A stretch of DNA of 64,000 bases, from assembly GCA_963738835.1 (NCBI GenBank), contig CAVTYH010000002.1, positions 372,001 to 436,000 on the forward strand, given 5' to 3'. A model generated the notes under the pieces. That model did not search any database and was not told where the DNA came from. It saw only the letters and a program-made list of their open reading frames with translations. Positions 34,496-43,864 of this stretch are shown one piece after another (within the stretch, counting starts at the first letter, position 1; each line of letters opens with the position of its first letter). The position numbers and the translations under genes are program-made. The DNA is from CAVTYH01 sp963738835 (GTDB taxonomy: Bacteria > Planctomycetota > Planctomycetia > Pirellulales > JADZDJ01).

Positions 34496-34640
34496 GCTGA
34501 GCGGAACTCTGACGTTCCCGGCGATGATCTTTGGCAATTGAGCAATGGTAGGCAGTATGCGGTAGGCCGTAGGCAGGTCGGCCCAGCCGTTAGGGTTACC
34601 CCTGCGCGGCGGCGGCCAGCAATTAGCGATTGGCTGGCAA

Positions 34641-34686
34641 TTCCCTCTCGCCCCGGCCCTCTCCCGCGCCGGAGAGAGGGAGTTGG
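34641..34686. repeat. CCTCTCCC...GGAGAGGG-type REP
   Basis: CCTCTC followed by CCGCGCC and GGAGAGAGG within a TTCCCTCTCGCCCCGG context. The same family occurs at about 43236-43276 (inside the M20 peptidase gene) and at 62751-62864 (two copies). The surrounding 34411-34902 stretch holds no gene; it also has a series of (C)CGTTTT motifs at 34787-34865. Confidence 0.65.
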
Positions 34687-34902
34687 CAATGGTCTTGCGA
34701 CCGTCCGATTCCTGAACCCTGAACCCAACGGCAGGCGGTTTGAAGATCGGCTGATCACTGACCCCTGGCCACCGACCACTGCTGGACGGTTTTTCACCGT
34801 TTTCCGCGGTTTTCGACCGTTACAGACGGTTTATCCCCGTTTTTGCGGTTTAAGCCGTTTTCCAGTTTTTTTTGCGCGAGCTTCGTTGTCGACGAGGCTG
34901 GT

Positions 34903-35811
34903 TCAAGGCGCGGGGATCGGAAGGGCCTTGATGTCGTGCGCTGCGGCGTGGTCGGCGAGTTTCGCGGGATCGACGAAGACGCTTTGGCCGCGATTTCCTT
35001 TGGCCAGTTGCACCAGCGAGCTGTTAGGGCGCGGTGCGCTGCCGAACTGAATGACGTTGATACTCGCTCCGCCGCCGTTGAGGCGGTCGATGCGATCGAG
35101 TTCCTCGGCATTCAAATCGTCTTTGTCTTCGCCGTCGGTCAGCAAGAAAATAACGTCGGGCCGCAAGCGAATGGCGGCCAACAGCGCGCTTAAATGATTC
35201 GTGCCGCCGTCGGCCTTGATGCCGGTCACAAAATCGTTGGCGGCCTGTTTATTTTCCGGCGTGGCAAAGACAAGGCGTCCGCTGGTGCCCGCGGCGTTAA
35301 AGAGTCGCGGCTCTTCGTTGTAGAAGATGATGTAGAACTGATTGTGTTCATCGAGCTCGTTGAGACTCTTCAGCAGTTCCGCTTTTGCCGCGCGCAAGGG
35401 CTTGCCGCCGTAGTCGCTCATGCTGCCCGAGCGATCGAAGACATACACAAACTTGGTGCCTTGCGCTTCCAGGCCGAAGATGCTGGTGTGCGTGTAACTG
35501 GCGCTGCGATTACCTTCCAGCAGCGACCAGTTGATGGGAGCACGCCTGGCCGGTTTTTGATCGGCCTTTTGTTCCGCCGCCGGTTTGTCGGGCTCTGCGC
35601 CGCGGGCGGCTGACGACCAAACCGCACTGCCGACGAGTGCTATCGCCACGAACGCGACGATAACAACGCGCCGTTTGGCACGCTGCTCGGTCTGGCAGAC
35701 GCTGTTAGTCCGGGGCATTTCAGGCAGTGTCGCGTTTTTGATACTGGCGGTGGTAGCGCGCAAAGTCGAAAAAGCTCGAGAGAAACGCACGGTCGTTCGT
35801 TCCTCAACCAT
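34903..35811 (-). CDS. von Willebrand factor A domain protein
   Basis: 302 residues in the open frame. A membrane or signal segment lies near residues 48-65 (VVIVAFVAIALVGSAVWSSA); MPRTNSVCQ at residue 32 is an alternative start. The VWA domain follows with MIDAS motifs VFDRSGSMSDYG, the Thr in ADGGTNHL and TDGEDKDD. VWA domains bind metal and ligand proteins; the function here is unknown. The gene upstream on the same strand (MDR reductase) follows the opposite order, 10 nt away. Confidence 0.82.
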   Translation of the reverse strand: MVEERTTVRFSRAFSTLRATTASIKNATLPEMPRTNSVCQTEQRAKRRVVIVAFVAIALVGSAVWSSAARGAEPDKPAAEQKADQKPARRAPINWSLLEGNRSASYTHTSIFGLEAQGTKFVYVFDRSGSMSDYGGKPLRAAKAELLKSLNELDEHNQFYIIFYNEEPRLFNAAGTSGRLVFATPENKQAANDFVTGIKADGGTNHLSALLAAIRLRPDVIFLLTDGEDKDDLNAEELDRIDRLNGGGASINVIQFGSAPRPNSSLVQLAKGNRGQSVFVDPAKLADHAAAHDIKALPIPAP

Positions 35812-35821
35812 TGTCGTTGAA

Positions 35822-36814
35822 CTATGGCTTCAGCACAATCTTGCCCGACAGTGTGCCGGCTTTGCCGATCGTGCTTTCTTCTTGCAATTGGTGAGCGGCT
35901 GACGCTGCGGAGAGCGGCAAAATGCGATCGATGTTGGCTTTGATTTTGCCGGCGGCCAGCCAGCGATTGATGTCTTCGGCACAGGCCCGTTGATCTTCCG
36001 GCTTGGCATTAAAAATCGCAAAGCCGAACAGCGAGCAACCCTTCACATAAAACGGACCGACGGGAAAGGGCGGCCGGGCGTCGCGCCCCGCCATCACAAT
36101 CATACGTCCGCTTTGCGACAGCAGGCCAATGGCTTTGTCGAAATCGGGCTCGCGCAACGATTCCCAATACACATTGATGCCGTCGGGCGCCAGCCGTTTC
36201 ACTTCGGCGGCGACGTCTTGCGTTTTGTAATTGATGGCGTGGTCGGCTCCCAGCTCGCGGCACTTTTGCAGTTTGTCTTCGCTGCCGGCCGTGGTGATGA
36301 CTTTCGCACCGATGGCTTTTGCCATTTGCACGACCATCGAACCGACACCGCCGGTGCCGCCATTGATGAACAATGTTTCACCCGATTTCAATTTGGCATC
36401 GCGCCGCAAACCAATGCAGGCCGTCAGGGACGTAAGCGATGCGGCGGCGACCTGTTCGTCGGTCACGCCAGGCGGTGTTGGATAGAGCCAGATTTCGTCG
36501 ATGGCTGCATACTCGGCGAACGTGCCTTGGCGACCGAGCAAGCCTTGATTGCTGCCCCAAACTCGATCGCCGACTTTAAAGCGCTTCGCTACCGGTCCCA
36601 CGGCTTCGACCGTGCCAGCGATATCGCAGCCAATGATGAATGGCAGCGGCAACGACATTTTGACGGTGCCGGAGCGAACATAGGTATCGATCGGGTTCAC
36701 GCCGACCGCGCCTGTTTTCACCAGCACCTGCGAGCCGGTCAGTTGCGGTTGCGGCAAATCGCCGTAGACAATGTTCTCTGGCGGCCCGGTTTGTTTGATG
36801 TAAGCGGCTTTCAT
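35822..36814 (-). CDS. MDR-family NADPH:quinone reductase / zinc-independent alcohol dehydrogenase
   Basis: 330 residues, full length. N-terminal GroES-like part (MKAAYIKQTGPPENIVYGDL, GVNPIDTYVRSG, GCDIAGTVEAVG) followed by the Rossmann motif FINGGTGGVGSMVVQMAKAI. It lacks the Cys/His zinc ligands of alcohol dehydrogenases. These enzymes reduce quinones or enones with NADPH. The start ATG at 36814 overlaps nothing; the VWA gene follows after 10 nt, suggesting cotranscription. Confidence 0.88.
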   Translation of the reverse strand: MKAAYIKQTGPPENIVYGDLPQPQLTGSQVLVKTGAVGVNPIDTYVRSGTVKMSLPLPFIIGCDIAGTVEAVGPVAKRFKVGDRVWGSNQGLLGRQGTFAEYAAIDEIWLYPTPPGVTDEQVAAASLTSLTACIGLRRDAKLKSGETLFINGGTGGVGSMVVQMAKAIGAKVITTAGSEDKLQKCRELGADHAINYKTQDVAAEVKRLAPDGINVYWESLREPDFDKAIGLLSQSGRMIVMAGRDARPPFPVGPFYVKGCSLFGFAIFNAKPEDQRACAEDINRWLAAGKIKANIDRILPLSAASAAHQLQEESTIGKAGTLSGKIVLKP

Positions 36815-36986
36815 GGCAGAACTTGCTGGTTTGCGGGATGCGCCCGCCGTGGTATGTTTTCAGGTGTGCTTGCACGTCCGGCATCAGCCCGACGTGATGC
36901 GGCAACCACTGGGAAATGATTGCGCTCCAAAGGCCCTCTGTCAATCAGCCGGATTTATGCCAGTTACTTTTGCGTCGCGCGGCCCC

Positions 36987-38102
36987 ATGAACAGTCGCGA
37001 AGATTCGCCGTCGAATATTGCACCGCCTCCGCTGAAACTGGTGCAGCGGATGCCGCGTTGTCCTGCGCCGAGTGTCGCGGAGCTTTCGGCCCGATTGTAT
37101 GCCGCGTACACCGTTGACGGTGGCGGGATGCGTCTGGCCGGCTGCACGCTGGAGCCACAGCCCATTGCGCACGCGAGGGGCCGATGTTTGAAACAGCAGT
37201 CCGATGCGGGAGCTGTCGAAGAGCAAGCGATCGAAATGTTTTTGACCGCCACTGGCGAGCCACTCGATGCCGCCACAATTGCCGATCTGGGCTTGAGCAA
37301 TCTGGTTGCCGCCGAAAAGCCGCCGCGATTGGCCGCCGAAGAAGTTGAACGATTGATGGCAATCGGTCGGCAGGCGATTGAATCGCGTTGCCAACAATTG
37401 GGCGGAGCGTTAGTCTCTTCCGATGTGGCAGTTGATGGCGTAGAAGTTGACATCGTTTGGTGTCGCTGGGCTGCCGGCAAATTGCGATTCAACATCGGCG
37501 AGCAATTCGTCGATTTACCGTTCGCCGATTGGGCCGCACGGCTTACGCCGCCGAAGTTTGTTTGCTCTTATTCGCATCGGCCAACATTCCATCTGGCTGC
37601 CACCGACGATGGCCGCATTGTGGCCGCGGAAGAAGTTGCCGCTTGCCAGCAATCCGGCCGTCGCATGTTGCAAGGTGAATTGGTCACCTGCAGCGCGACC
37701 GGTAGGCGTGTTTCACCCGAACTTGTGGAGATCTGCCCGGTCACGGAAAAACCAGTGCTGCGTGACGAGATGACAGTCTGCCCGACCTGCCGCCTCCGAA
37801 TTTCGCCGAAGGCCATTGTGGTTGAGCATTGTCTCGCCTGTGGAAAATTGGAGCCTGTAAAGGAGACGGATTCGCGCATGGGTCTCGTGCTGGGCGAACA
37901 TCCCGGCCTCGATTGCTGGCGTCGTTGGCGGCTGGCGGAAACAACGCAGGCCTACGTGCTGGAAGCGCGCGGGCTCGTGCGACGGCTCTTGATTGTTATC
38001 GACAAGCAAACTCTTCAACCGATTCGCCTTGCCGTCCGGCCCGTCATCCGCAAAGATTGGACCGAGATTGATCCGCAACAGTGGCCGCAGTGGCTGCGGT
38101 AG
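36987..38102 (+). CDS. Planctomycete hypothetical protein with Cys-pair (zinc ribbon-like) region
   Basis: 371 residues from ATG 36987 (MNSREDSPSNIAPP); an upstream extension overlaps the reductase and is unlikely. The C-terminal half holds CSATGRR, CPVTEKPV, VCPTCRLRI and HCLACGK, a spaced Cys series that could bind zinc. The N-terminal half is predicted soluble. No homologous domain was recognised. Confidence 0.6.
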   Translation: MNSREDSPSNIAPPPLKLVQRMPRCPAPSVAELSARLYAAYTVDGGGMRLAGCTLEPQPIAHARGRCLKQQSDAGAVEEQAIEMFLTATGEPLDAATIADLGLSNLVAAEKPPRLAAEEVERLMAIGRQAIESRCQQLGGALVSSDVAVDGVEVDIVWCRWAAGKLRFNIGEQFVDLPFADWAARLTPPKFVCSYSHRPTFHLAATDDGRIVAAEEVAACQQSGRRMLQGELVTCSATGRRVSPELVEICPVTEKPVLRDEMTVCPTCRLRISPKAIVVEHCLACGKLEPVKETDSRMGLVLGEHPGLDCWRRWRLAETTQAYVLEARGLVRRLLIVIDKQTLQPIRLAVRPVIRKDWTEIDPQQWPQWLR

Positions 38103-38114
38103 CATCGTATGGCT

Positions 38115-38158
38115 GCGTCTTGCTGAGACGCGCCTTCGAGACTCGGAGAGGCTCGGCT
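38115..38158. repeat. Hairpin-type repeat element
   Basis: GCGTCT-TGCTG-AGACGC (38115-38131) is followed by GAGACTCGGAGAGGCTCGG (38138-38156). The latter matches the reverse complement of the hairpin at 28109-28129 (CTCGGAGAG and CTCGGCT shared). Located just after the stop codon at 38102. Confidence 0.55.
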
Positions 38159-38232
38159 GCAACATGCCATTATCTGCGTAACCTGCGGTTATCTGGTCCG
38201 TTCATTAACGAGCCCGACATTTTGGGATCGAA

Positions 38233-39313
38233 ATGCTGCACATTGTGATTATGGCCGGCGGGGCAGGCACACGGTTTTGGCCGGAAAGCCGGGCTGCGCG
38301 ACCCAAACAGCTTCTGCCGCTAGCTGGCCCGCGCACAATGCTGCAAATGACCGGGGATCGGCTGGGTGATGTTGCCGCCACGAAAGATGTTTGGATTCTG
38401 ACCGGATCGGCCATCGTCGACGCGGTGCGTGCGCAAATTCCGCAAGTGCCGGCCGACCACATCATGGGTGAACCGTGCAAGCGCGACACCGCGCCATGCA
38501 TAGGACTGGCCGCGCTGCTTTTGAACCGCAAAGACTCTGACGCCACGATGGCCGTGCTGCCGGCCGACCAGGTGATTGAGCCGGCCGAAAAGTTTCAACA
38601 AGCGTTGAAAGTTGCCGCTTCGTTGGTCGACGAAGTGCCGCAGAGGATTGTCACTTTTGGCATCAAACCAACGTATCCAGCGACGACATTCGGCTACATC
38701 GAACGCGGCGAGCCGTTAGCTGGAACGAGCAAATATCTGAGTGTCTACATGGTCTCGCGATTTCGCGAAAAGCCGCCGGCCAACATCGCCGAGGAATACG
38801 TGGCTTCCGGCCGCTTTTACTGGAACAGCGGCATGTTTGTCTGGAAGGCGGCCACGATTATCGAAGCCCTGAGGCAGCGACAACCCGAAATGCTGATGCG
38901 CCTGCGGACGATTGTCGATGCCCACGGCCGGCCCAACTTCAACCAAGTGTTCGCGCGAGTTTGCCGAAATCAAAGGCATCTCGATCGACTATGCCGTGAT
39001 GGAACATGCAAAAGATGTCGCCGTGATTGAAGCGCCGTTCGTCTGGGACGACGTCGGCACGTGGCAAGCCGCGGCACGGTTGGCCAAAGCCGACGCTGAC
39101 GGAAACACGATCGCCGGCCGTCACCTGGGCATCGGCACAAAGGGCTCGATCATCCGCAGCGACGACAACCATTTGATTGCCACCGTCGGCGTCAGCGATT
39201 TAATTGTCGTCCACACGCCCGACGCCACGCTGGTGGCCAACCGCCACGACGAAGAATCGATCCGCCGCATTGTGAAAATACTGGAGGAACGCGGCTGGAC
39301 GGAATACTTGTGA
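38233..39313 (+). CDS. manC: Mannose-1-phosphate guanylyltransferase, reading frame interrupted
   Basis: The N-terminus MLHIVIMAGGAGTRFWPESR with ARPKQLLPL is the nucleotidyltransferase signature. MGEPCKRDTAPCIGLAA, LPADQVIEP, TTFGYIERGEPL, YWNSGMFVWKA follow. Near 38953-38957, in GCGCGAG, an extra base breaks the frame; removing it gives EFAEIKGISIDYAVMEHAKD, FVWDDVGTWQA and GWTEYL with stop at 39313. It makes GDP-mannose from mannose-1-phosphate and GTP. Confidence 0.88.
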
Positions 39314-39371
39314 GTCATCCAGATGTGAAACCGCGGATTATACGGATGCACGCGGATTCAAGGAGGAACTG

Positions 39372-40379
39372 ATGCGAACCATTTTACAATTTGCTGTTTT
39401 GGCAATCGTCCTAGTTGGAAGTGAATTTGCTGCGGCGGACGAGCCTAAAGAAACTGCGGCCAAGTCACCCCGTTCCTTCAACCTGGCGACTCCCACGCTC
39501 GGTGGAAAACAGTTTTGGGCCGATGAGTTGCTATTTCGCCAATGGCGCGTTCAGCGGAACGCACTCACTGGCCACTATCGGTTACTCGATGCGGAAAACC
39601 TCCGACGAGCTTGGGGCACGTTCGACGAATGTCGCACGGCGCTGGAGGAGATCAAGCGTCGCGAGAAATTGTCGCCGATGCGTGGTAAAATAGTCATTGT
39701 ACTCCACGGCCTAGGACGCACTCGGTCTGCCATGAGCGGCATGGCCAAGTTTCTTGAAGAATCGGGTAAATACACCGCTCTCAATGTCAGCTATCCGAGC
39801 ACGATGACTGAAGTCGAAGAGCATGCCAAAAGCCTGCGTAGCGTGGTCGACAATCTGCAAGGCATTGATGAAATCGATTTTGTTGCCCACAGCTTGGGCA
39901 ACCTCGTCATTCGCAGTTATCTGTACGATCAGCTAAACACCGGGGAAGCACATCAACCCGACCCTCGGATAAAGCGCATCGTGATGCTTGGCAGCCCGAA
40001 CAATCGCGCGCAACTCGCGGTGACCATCGCTCAAAGTAAAGTCGCGCACGAATTGATTGGTGTTCCAGGGCGAGAGCTGGCCGAGGGTTGGAGCGAACTG
40101 TCGAAACATTTAGCCACTCCGTCGTGCGAATTTGGAGTGATCGCCGGCGGAAAAGGCGACAGCCGAGGATACAATCCACTGTTGACCGGCGATAACGATA
40201 TGGTCGTCACTGTGGAGGAGACCCGACTACCCGGAGCGTCAGATTTTCTTCGTTTACCGGTCGTCCATACGTTTATGATGGATGATCGAGCGGTGCAGGA
40301 AGCCACCTTAAAGTTTTTGAACCGAGGTTGTTTCATTGCCGAAGAGAAACGCCATCCGATCGAGAAATCAACGCCTTAA
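39372..40379 (+). CDS. Secreted alpha/beta hydrolase (lipase-like)
   Basis: 335 residues; GGAGG precedes ATG 39372. Signal peptide MRTILQFAVLAIVLVGSEFA. The lid/oxyanion strand IVIVLHGLGRTRSAM, nucleophile FVAHSLGNLVIRSYL, and a later His near VVHTFMMDD fit a serine lipase/esterase. Compared with LipA-type lipases it is of usual size. Confidence 0.78.
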   Translation: MRTILQFAVLAIVLVGSEFAAADEPKETAAKSPRSFNLATPTLGGKQFWADELLFRQWRVQRNALTGHYRLLDAENLRRAWGTFDECRTALEEIKRREKLSPMRGKIVIVLHGLGRTRSAMSGMAKFLEESGKYTALNVSYPSTMTEVEEHAKSLRSVVDNLQGIDEIDFVAHSLGNLVIRSYLYDQLNTGEAHQPDPRIKRIVMLGSPNNRAQLAVTIAQSKVAHELIGVPGRELAEGWSELSKHLATPSCEFGVIAGGKGDSRGYNPLLTGDNDMVVTVEETRLPGASDFLRLPVVHTFMMDDRAVQEATLKFLNRGCFIAEEKRHPIEKSTP

Positions 40380-40400
40380 CAATCCGCGTTTAGCCGCGTC

Positions 40401-40895
40401 ATGCGCAGTTCATTTTGCATGAATCAATCCAATGCATCGTCGTTCATATCCGGTCGAATCGCCGGCATTGATTACGGAACGGTGCGCATTGGCGTTGCGA
40501 TCACCGATCGGGAGCAGCGGATTGCCAGCCCATTCGACAATTACACCCGGCGCGGCGAAGCGGCGGATGCGAAGTATTTCCGGCAACTGACGGAGGACGA
40601 ACAAATTGTCGGGTTTGTCGTCGGGCTGCCGGTGCATTTGGATGGACGAGAAAGCCAGAAATCGATCGAATCGCGACGCTTTGGCGAGTGGCTGCACGAG
40701 ACCACGAGCGTATCGGTTGTGTTTTTTGACGAACGTTTCACCACTGCCGAAGCAGAAAACGCGCTGGCGGCCGCCGAATTTACCAAGAAGCAACGCCAAG
40801 CGCGGCTCGATAAACTGGCCGCCCAAATTTTGCTGACGGCCTATTTGGAAGCCGGCAAACCGCCGAGTTTCGAGCCACGTGGCTTGGACCGGTAA
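40401..40895 (+). CDS. ruvX: Putative pre-16S rRNA nuclease / Holliday junction resolvase YqgF (RuvX)
   Basis: 164 residues from ATG 40401; ATG 40419 (MNQSNASSF) is an equally plausible start. The RNase H-like core shows GIDYGTVRIGVAITD, FVVGLPVHLDGRESQKS, FFDERFTTAEAE and a final acidic region KLAAQILLTAYLEAG. The DYG..R, DERFTT and D/E residues are the catalytic set of YqgF proteins, needed for 16S rRNA 5'-end maturation. Confidence 0.9.
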   Translation: MRSSFCMNQSNASSFISGRIAGIDYGTVRIGVAITDREQRIASPFDNYTRRGEAADAKYFRQLTEDEQIVGFVVGLPVHLDGRESQKSIESRRFGEWLHETTSVSVVFFDERFTTAEAENALAAAEFTKKQRQARLDKLAAQILLTAYLEAGKPPSFEPRGLDR

Positions 40896-40987
40896 TCGCG
40901 AGCGGTTTTTGCGCGGTCGCTTGTCGTTGACCGAGCGTCGACTTAGAATCCAACGCCCGGCATCGATTCGGTACAGGACTCGCGAAT

Positions 40988-41776
40988 ATGCTTCAGCGCC
41001 GCCCGCTTTTTCCGCATGTCATCGAAATGAACCACCAGGCGGGGCAGCGTATTGGCTGCAACGTCTATCTGGTGTTCGACAAAAACGAATGGGCGCTGAT
41101 CGATGTGGGCTATCAGGAAACGGTGGATGAAATTATCGACCTGATTCGTCAGCTCGATTTTCCGCTGTCGAGCTGCAAAACCATTGTCGCCACGCACGCC
41201 GATGTCGATCACATCCAGGGACTGGCCAAAATGAAGCAGGCACTGAAGACGACGGTTTGTGGCCATCCGAAGGCGGCTGAACCGCTGGCCACCGGCGATC
41301 CCATTAAAACATTTGCCCGGGTCGACGCTCAAAACATCAACCTAGAGATGCCGCCGGTGAAGCTCGATACGCTTGTTGATGAAGGCGACATTATTACCAT
41401 CGGCGATTTGAAATTGGAAGTCTGGCACACACCGGGCCACACCGATAGCCAGCTTTCGTTCCGCCTGGGCAATTTGCTGCTCAGCGGCGATAACATTTAC
41501 CGCGATGGTTGCGTCGGCGCCATCGACGCCCATCACGGCAGCGACATTCCCTCGTTCATCAAATCGCTGAAACGCATTCGCCAAAGCGATGTGGAATGGC
41601 TGCTGCCCAGCCACGGCCCGGTGTTTCGCAAAGATAATGCGCTCTTGGATCGAGCTATCGAGCGCCTGGAGGGCTATTTGCACATGGCCGACTGGGGCAC
41701 CTGCGCCATCGATTGGCCGCTGATGGACGAGTGGGATAAGGAATTGCAGGCCGGCAAAATGCCGACGGACAAGTGA
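40988..41776 (+). CDS. MBL-fold metallo-hydrolase (glyoxalase II-like)
   Basis: 262 residues. The motif ATHADVDHIQG is a variant of HxHxDH: the first His is T-H-A-D-V-D-H. Further ligands lie in WHTPGHTDSQLS, LSGDNIYRDG and LPSHGPV. GCNVYLVFDKNEWALIDVGY is the typical N-terminal strand pair. Probably a thioester or related hydrolase. Confidence 0.82.
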   Translation: MLQRRPLFPHVIEMNHQAGQRIGCNVYLVFDKNEWALIDVGYQETVDEIIDLIRQLDFPLSSCKTIVATHADVDHIQGLAKMKQALKTTVCGHPKAAEPLATGDPIKTFARVDAQNINLEMPPVKLDTLVDEGDIITIGDLKLEVWHTPGHTDSQLSFRLGNLLLSGDNIYRDGCVGAIDAHHGSDIPSFIKSLKRIRQSDVEWLLPSHGPVFRKDNALLDRAIERLEGYLHMADWGTCAIDWPLMDEWDKELQAGKMPTDK

Positions 41777-42009
41777 TCGGCGAAGCCGCTAGCGGCCCGG
41801 CGACCGTTTCTGACGGTTGTGCCGTATATTCCCTCAATACCGCTTAGTGCGCCTGCCGATGCGATATCTGACAGGCAGACCATGCCATCGAGCCCACCGC
41901 AAGCTCGTGCTAGCATCGCCTGCCTATAAGTTGACTTGACCCGTAGCGGATAGCACGGCGCGAGCTGATCGCCATCCGTTCACTTTTCGCGTTTCAGGGG
42001 GGATTCTTC

Positions 42010-42381
42010 ATGCTTCGCCGCATCATTGCTGCGCTGGTCTGCGCCGCCGGCCTCGGTTTCATTGGGCAGGCCCCAACGGCGCACGCTCAGGAAGCCTACG
42101 GCCGCCAGTGGTCGCACACCTACAGCACGCAAGACTGGGACCGGTTCTATCACTACCCATACGTGTATTATCCGCAGAACTTTTGGGGCGACGAATACTA
42201 CCGCAGCTCCGAGAGTTTGTATTACCGCTATCCGCCTGAAATGCGCACCCCGGTATACAACAAGCAATGGCACAACGAGTTTCCCCAGGCTGCCATGTGG
42301 AACCAATGGATTCACTACAACCAGGGGCCGGGCCAGGCACGGTATCACTGGGGCCACCAGTTCATTCTGGATCAGTTCTGA
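42010..42381 (+). CDS. Small secreted planctomycete protein (Tyr-rich)
   Basis: 123 residues. Signal peptide MLRRIIAALVCAAGLGFIGQ ending near AHAQ. The mature part is Tyr/Trp/His-rich (TYSTQDWDRFYHYPYVYYPQ, RTPVYNKQWHNEFPQ, HWGHQFILDQF), of a family I recall as widespread in Pirellulales, sometimes labelled calmodulin-binding. The label is not a functional proof. Confidence 0.75.
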   Translation: MLRRIIAALVCAAGLGFIGQAPTAHAQEAYGRQWSHTYSTQDWDRFYHYPYVYYPQNFWGDEYYRSSESLYYRYPPEMRTPVYNKQWHNEFPQAAMWNQWIHYNQGPGQARYHWGHQFILDQF

Positions 42382-42450
42382 GCGACGTTTCGCAAGAAAC
42401 TTGTAAGTGGTGAGTGGTTTGGAGAGAGGCACACGCTCCATCACTCACCA

Positions 42451-43680
42451 CTAACGCAGCAGCCGATAAATCGCATCGGTCGCTTGCTGCACTTCGTCCA
42501 GCGGCACCCATTCGTCGGCGGTGTGAGCTTGTTCGATCGAGCCCGGGCCGAAAACGACGGTCGGAACCCCCGCGGCATCGTAGCAGGCGGCGTCGGTGCC
42601 GAACGTTACGCCCAGCGACCGGCAATTTCCGCCGGTCGTTTTTTTTACGGCGGTCATCAATTTCTCGGCCAGCGGCTGGTTGTGAATATCGTTCAGACCA
42701 CGGCTGTGCATGAAGGGTGGATCGTGCTCGACGAAGCCACGTAGCGCTGTTTCTTTCGCCAGGTAATCGATCACATACTGCCGGGCGGCCAACGGATCTT
42801 CGCCCGGCACAATGCGTCGATCGATTTCAATCGTGCAGCGGTCTGGCACGGTGTTCACGCTGACGCCTCCGCTGATCGTGCCCACGCTTAAGGTCGGCCT
42901 TCCGCATAGCGGATGCTCGGCCAGCGTACCCACCACTTCATTGGCATAGCGTTCCAGCAGGTCCAGCACGCGGCCCATGCGGTAAATAGCGTTCTTGCCA
43001 TGCTCGGGCAGCGAGCTATGTGCCGCACGGCCGCAGGTGTGGCAGCGCCAGCGGACCATCCCTTTGTGTGCGACGACGACCTGCAAATTGGTCGGCTCGG
43101 CGACAATCGCCGCATCTGGACGCCCCTGAAAAATTGGATTCGGCTGTCCCGACCACAGTCGACACAGGCCGGTGGCGCCGGTGAATCCGTGCTCTTCGTT
43201 GACCGTGGAAGCCATGACAATCGTCGGCCGTTGCTTGGCTCTCACTTCCTCGGGGAGAGAGTTAGGGTGAGGGGGCTTGGATCGTTCTTCCGCCAGCCGG
43301 CTAAATGCCGCCAGCATCGCCGTCATGCCCCCTTTGATGTCGCATGAACCACGGCCATACAAACGACCTTCCCGAATTTGCGGATCGAATGGCGGAATCG
43401 TCATTCCATCGACCGGCACCGTGTCTTGATGAGCTTCGAGCAGTAGCAGCGCGCCGCCGTCTTCTGGTGCTGGGTCGCCGTCGATTCGTGCCAGGAGATT
43501 TTCCCTTTTGTCGGCAATCGGCTGCCGCCACGTCGGAATGCCCAACCGTGCGAACAGCCGTTCCAGGTAATCCGTCAGCCGGTACTCGTAAAACTCCGGG
43601 CCGCTAACCGCTCTGCCCATCGGATTGACGCTGGGCGTGGCCACTAAATCGCGAAGCGTGGTAATGATGTCGAGCGGCAT
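42451..43680 (-). CDS. M20 family metallopeptidase (ArgE/DapE-like)
   Basis: 409 residues. Zinc-binding and catalytic motifs: LLEAHQDTVPVD, GRGSCDIKGGMTAMLAAF, STVNEEHGFTGATG (general base Glu), AEPTNLQVVVAHKG and the C-terminal GPGSIEQAHTADEWVPLDE. Family members hydrolyse N-acetyl or N-succinyl amino acids or peptides. Residues near SKPPHPNSLPEEVRAKQRP come from a REP element inserted in frame. No operon partner was seen. Confidence 0.88.
   Translation of the reverse strand: MPLDIITTLRDLVATPSVNPMGRAVSGPEFYEYRLTDYLERLFARLGIPTWRQPIADKRENLLARIDGDPAPEDGGALLLLEAHQDTVPVDGMTIPPFDPQIREGRLYGRGSCDIKGGMTAMLAAFSRLAEERSKPPHPNSLPEEVRAKQRPTIVMASTVNEEHGFTGATGLCRLWSGQPNPIFQGRPDAAIVAEPTNLQVVVAHKGMVRWRCHTCGRAAHSSLPEHGKNAIYRMGRVLDLLERYANEVVGTLAEHPLCGRPTLSVGTISGGVSVNTVPDRCTIEIDRRIVPGEDPLAARQYVIDYLAKETALRGFVEHDPPFMHSRGLNDIHNQPLAEKLMTAVKKTTGGNCRSLGVTFGTDAACYDAAGVPTVVFGPGSIEQAHTADEWVPLDEVQQATDAIYRLLR
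43236..43276 (-). repeat. REP copy inside the M20 peptidase gene
   Basis: On the minus strand, CCCCCTCACCCTAACTCTCT then CCCCGAGGAAGTGAGAG. It resembles the TCACCCTAACCCTCTCCC...GAGAGGG repeat family seen at 62751-62864. It codes for PHPNSLPEEVRAK in the peptidase, a frame-preserving insertion between ERS and QRPTIVMAS. Confidence 0.6.
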
Positions 43681-43829
43681 GGCAAGGGGCGAAAAGATAC
43701 TTCGGCACTGGCCGAGGTTTTGGCCTGATGTCTAGCCTGACGCCGATGCAGATAAACCGCAATTGGCGTTCGCCGCGAAATCTAAGGAATTTCTTATCGT
43801 TTTCTCTTGCTTCCCCCCCACCGTGGTGA

Positions 43830-43858
43830 TTGAGATTGCATTGCTGTCGCGACATAGT
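43830..43858 (+). promoter_or_regulatory. Promoter of the candidate small RNA
   Basis: TTGAGA (43830-43835), 17 nt, CATAGT (43853-43858). Seven bases after the -10 element the hairpin of the candidate RNA starts. The elements match the sigma-70 consensus at 5 of 6 and 4 of 6 positions. No other function is known. Confidence 0.45.
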
Positions 43859-43864
43859 TACTAA

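Noticed and set aside
31852..34900. Possible CRISPR array in the repeat-rich area
   Set aside because: Repeats are irregularly spaced, in both orientations and palindromic; there are no unique spacers of constant length and no cas genes.
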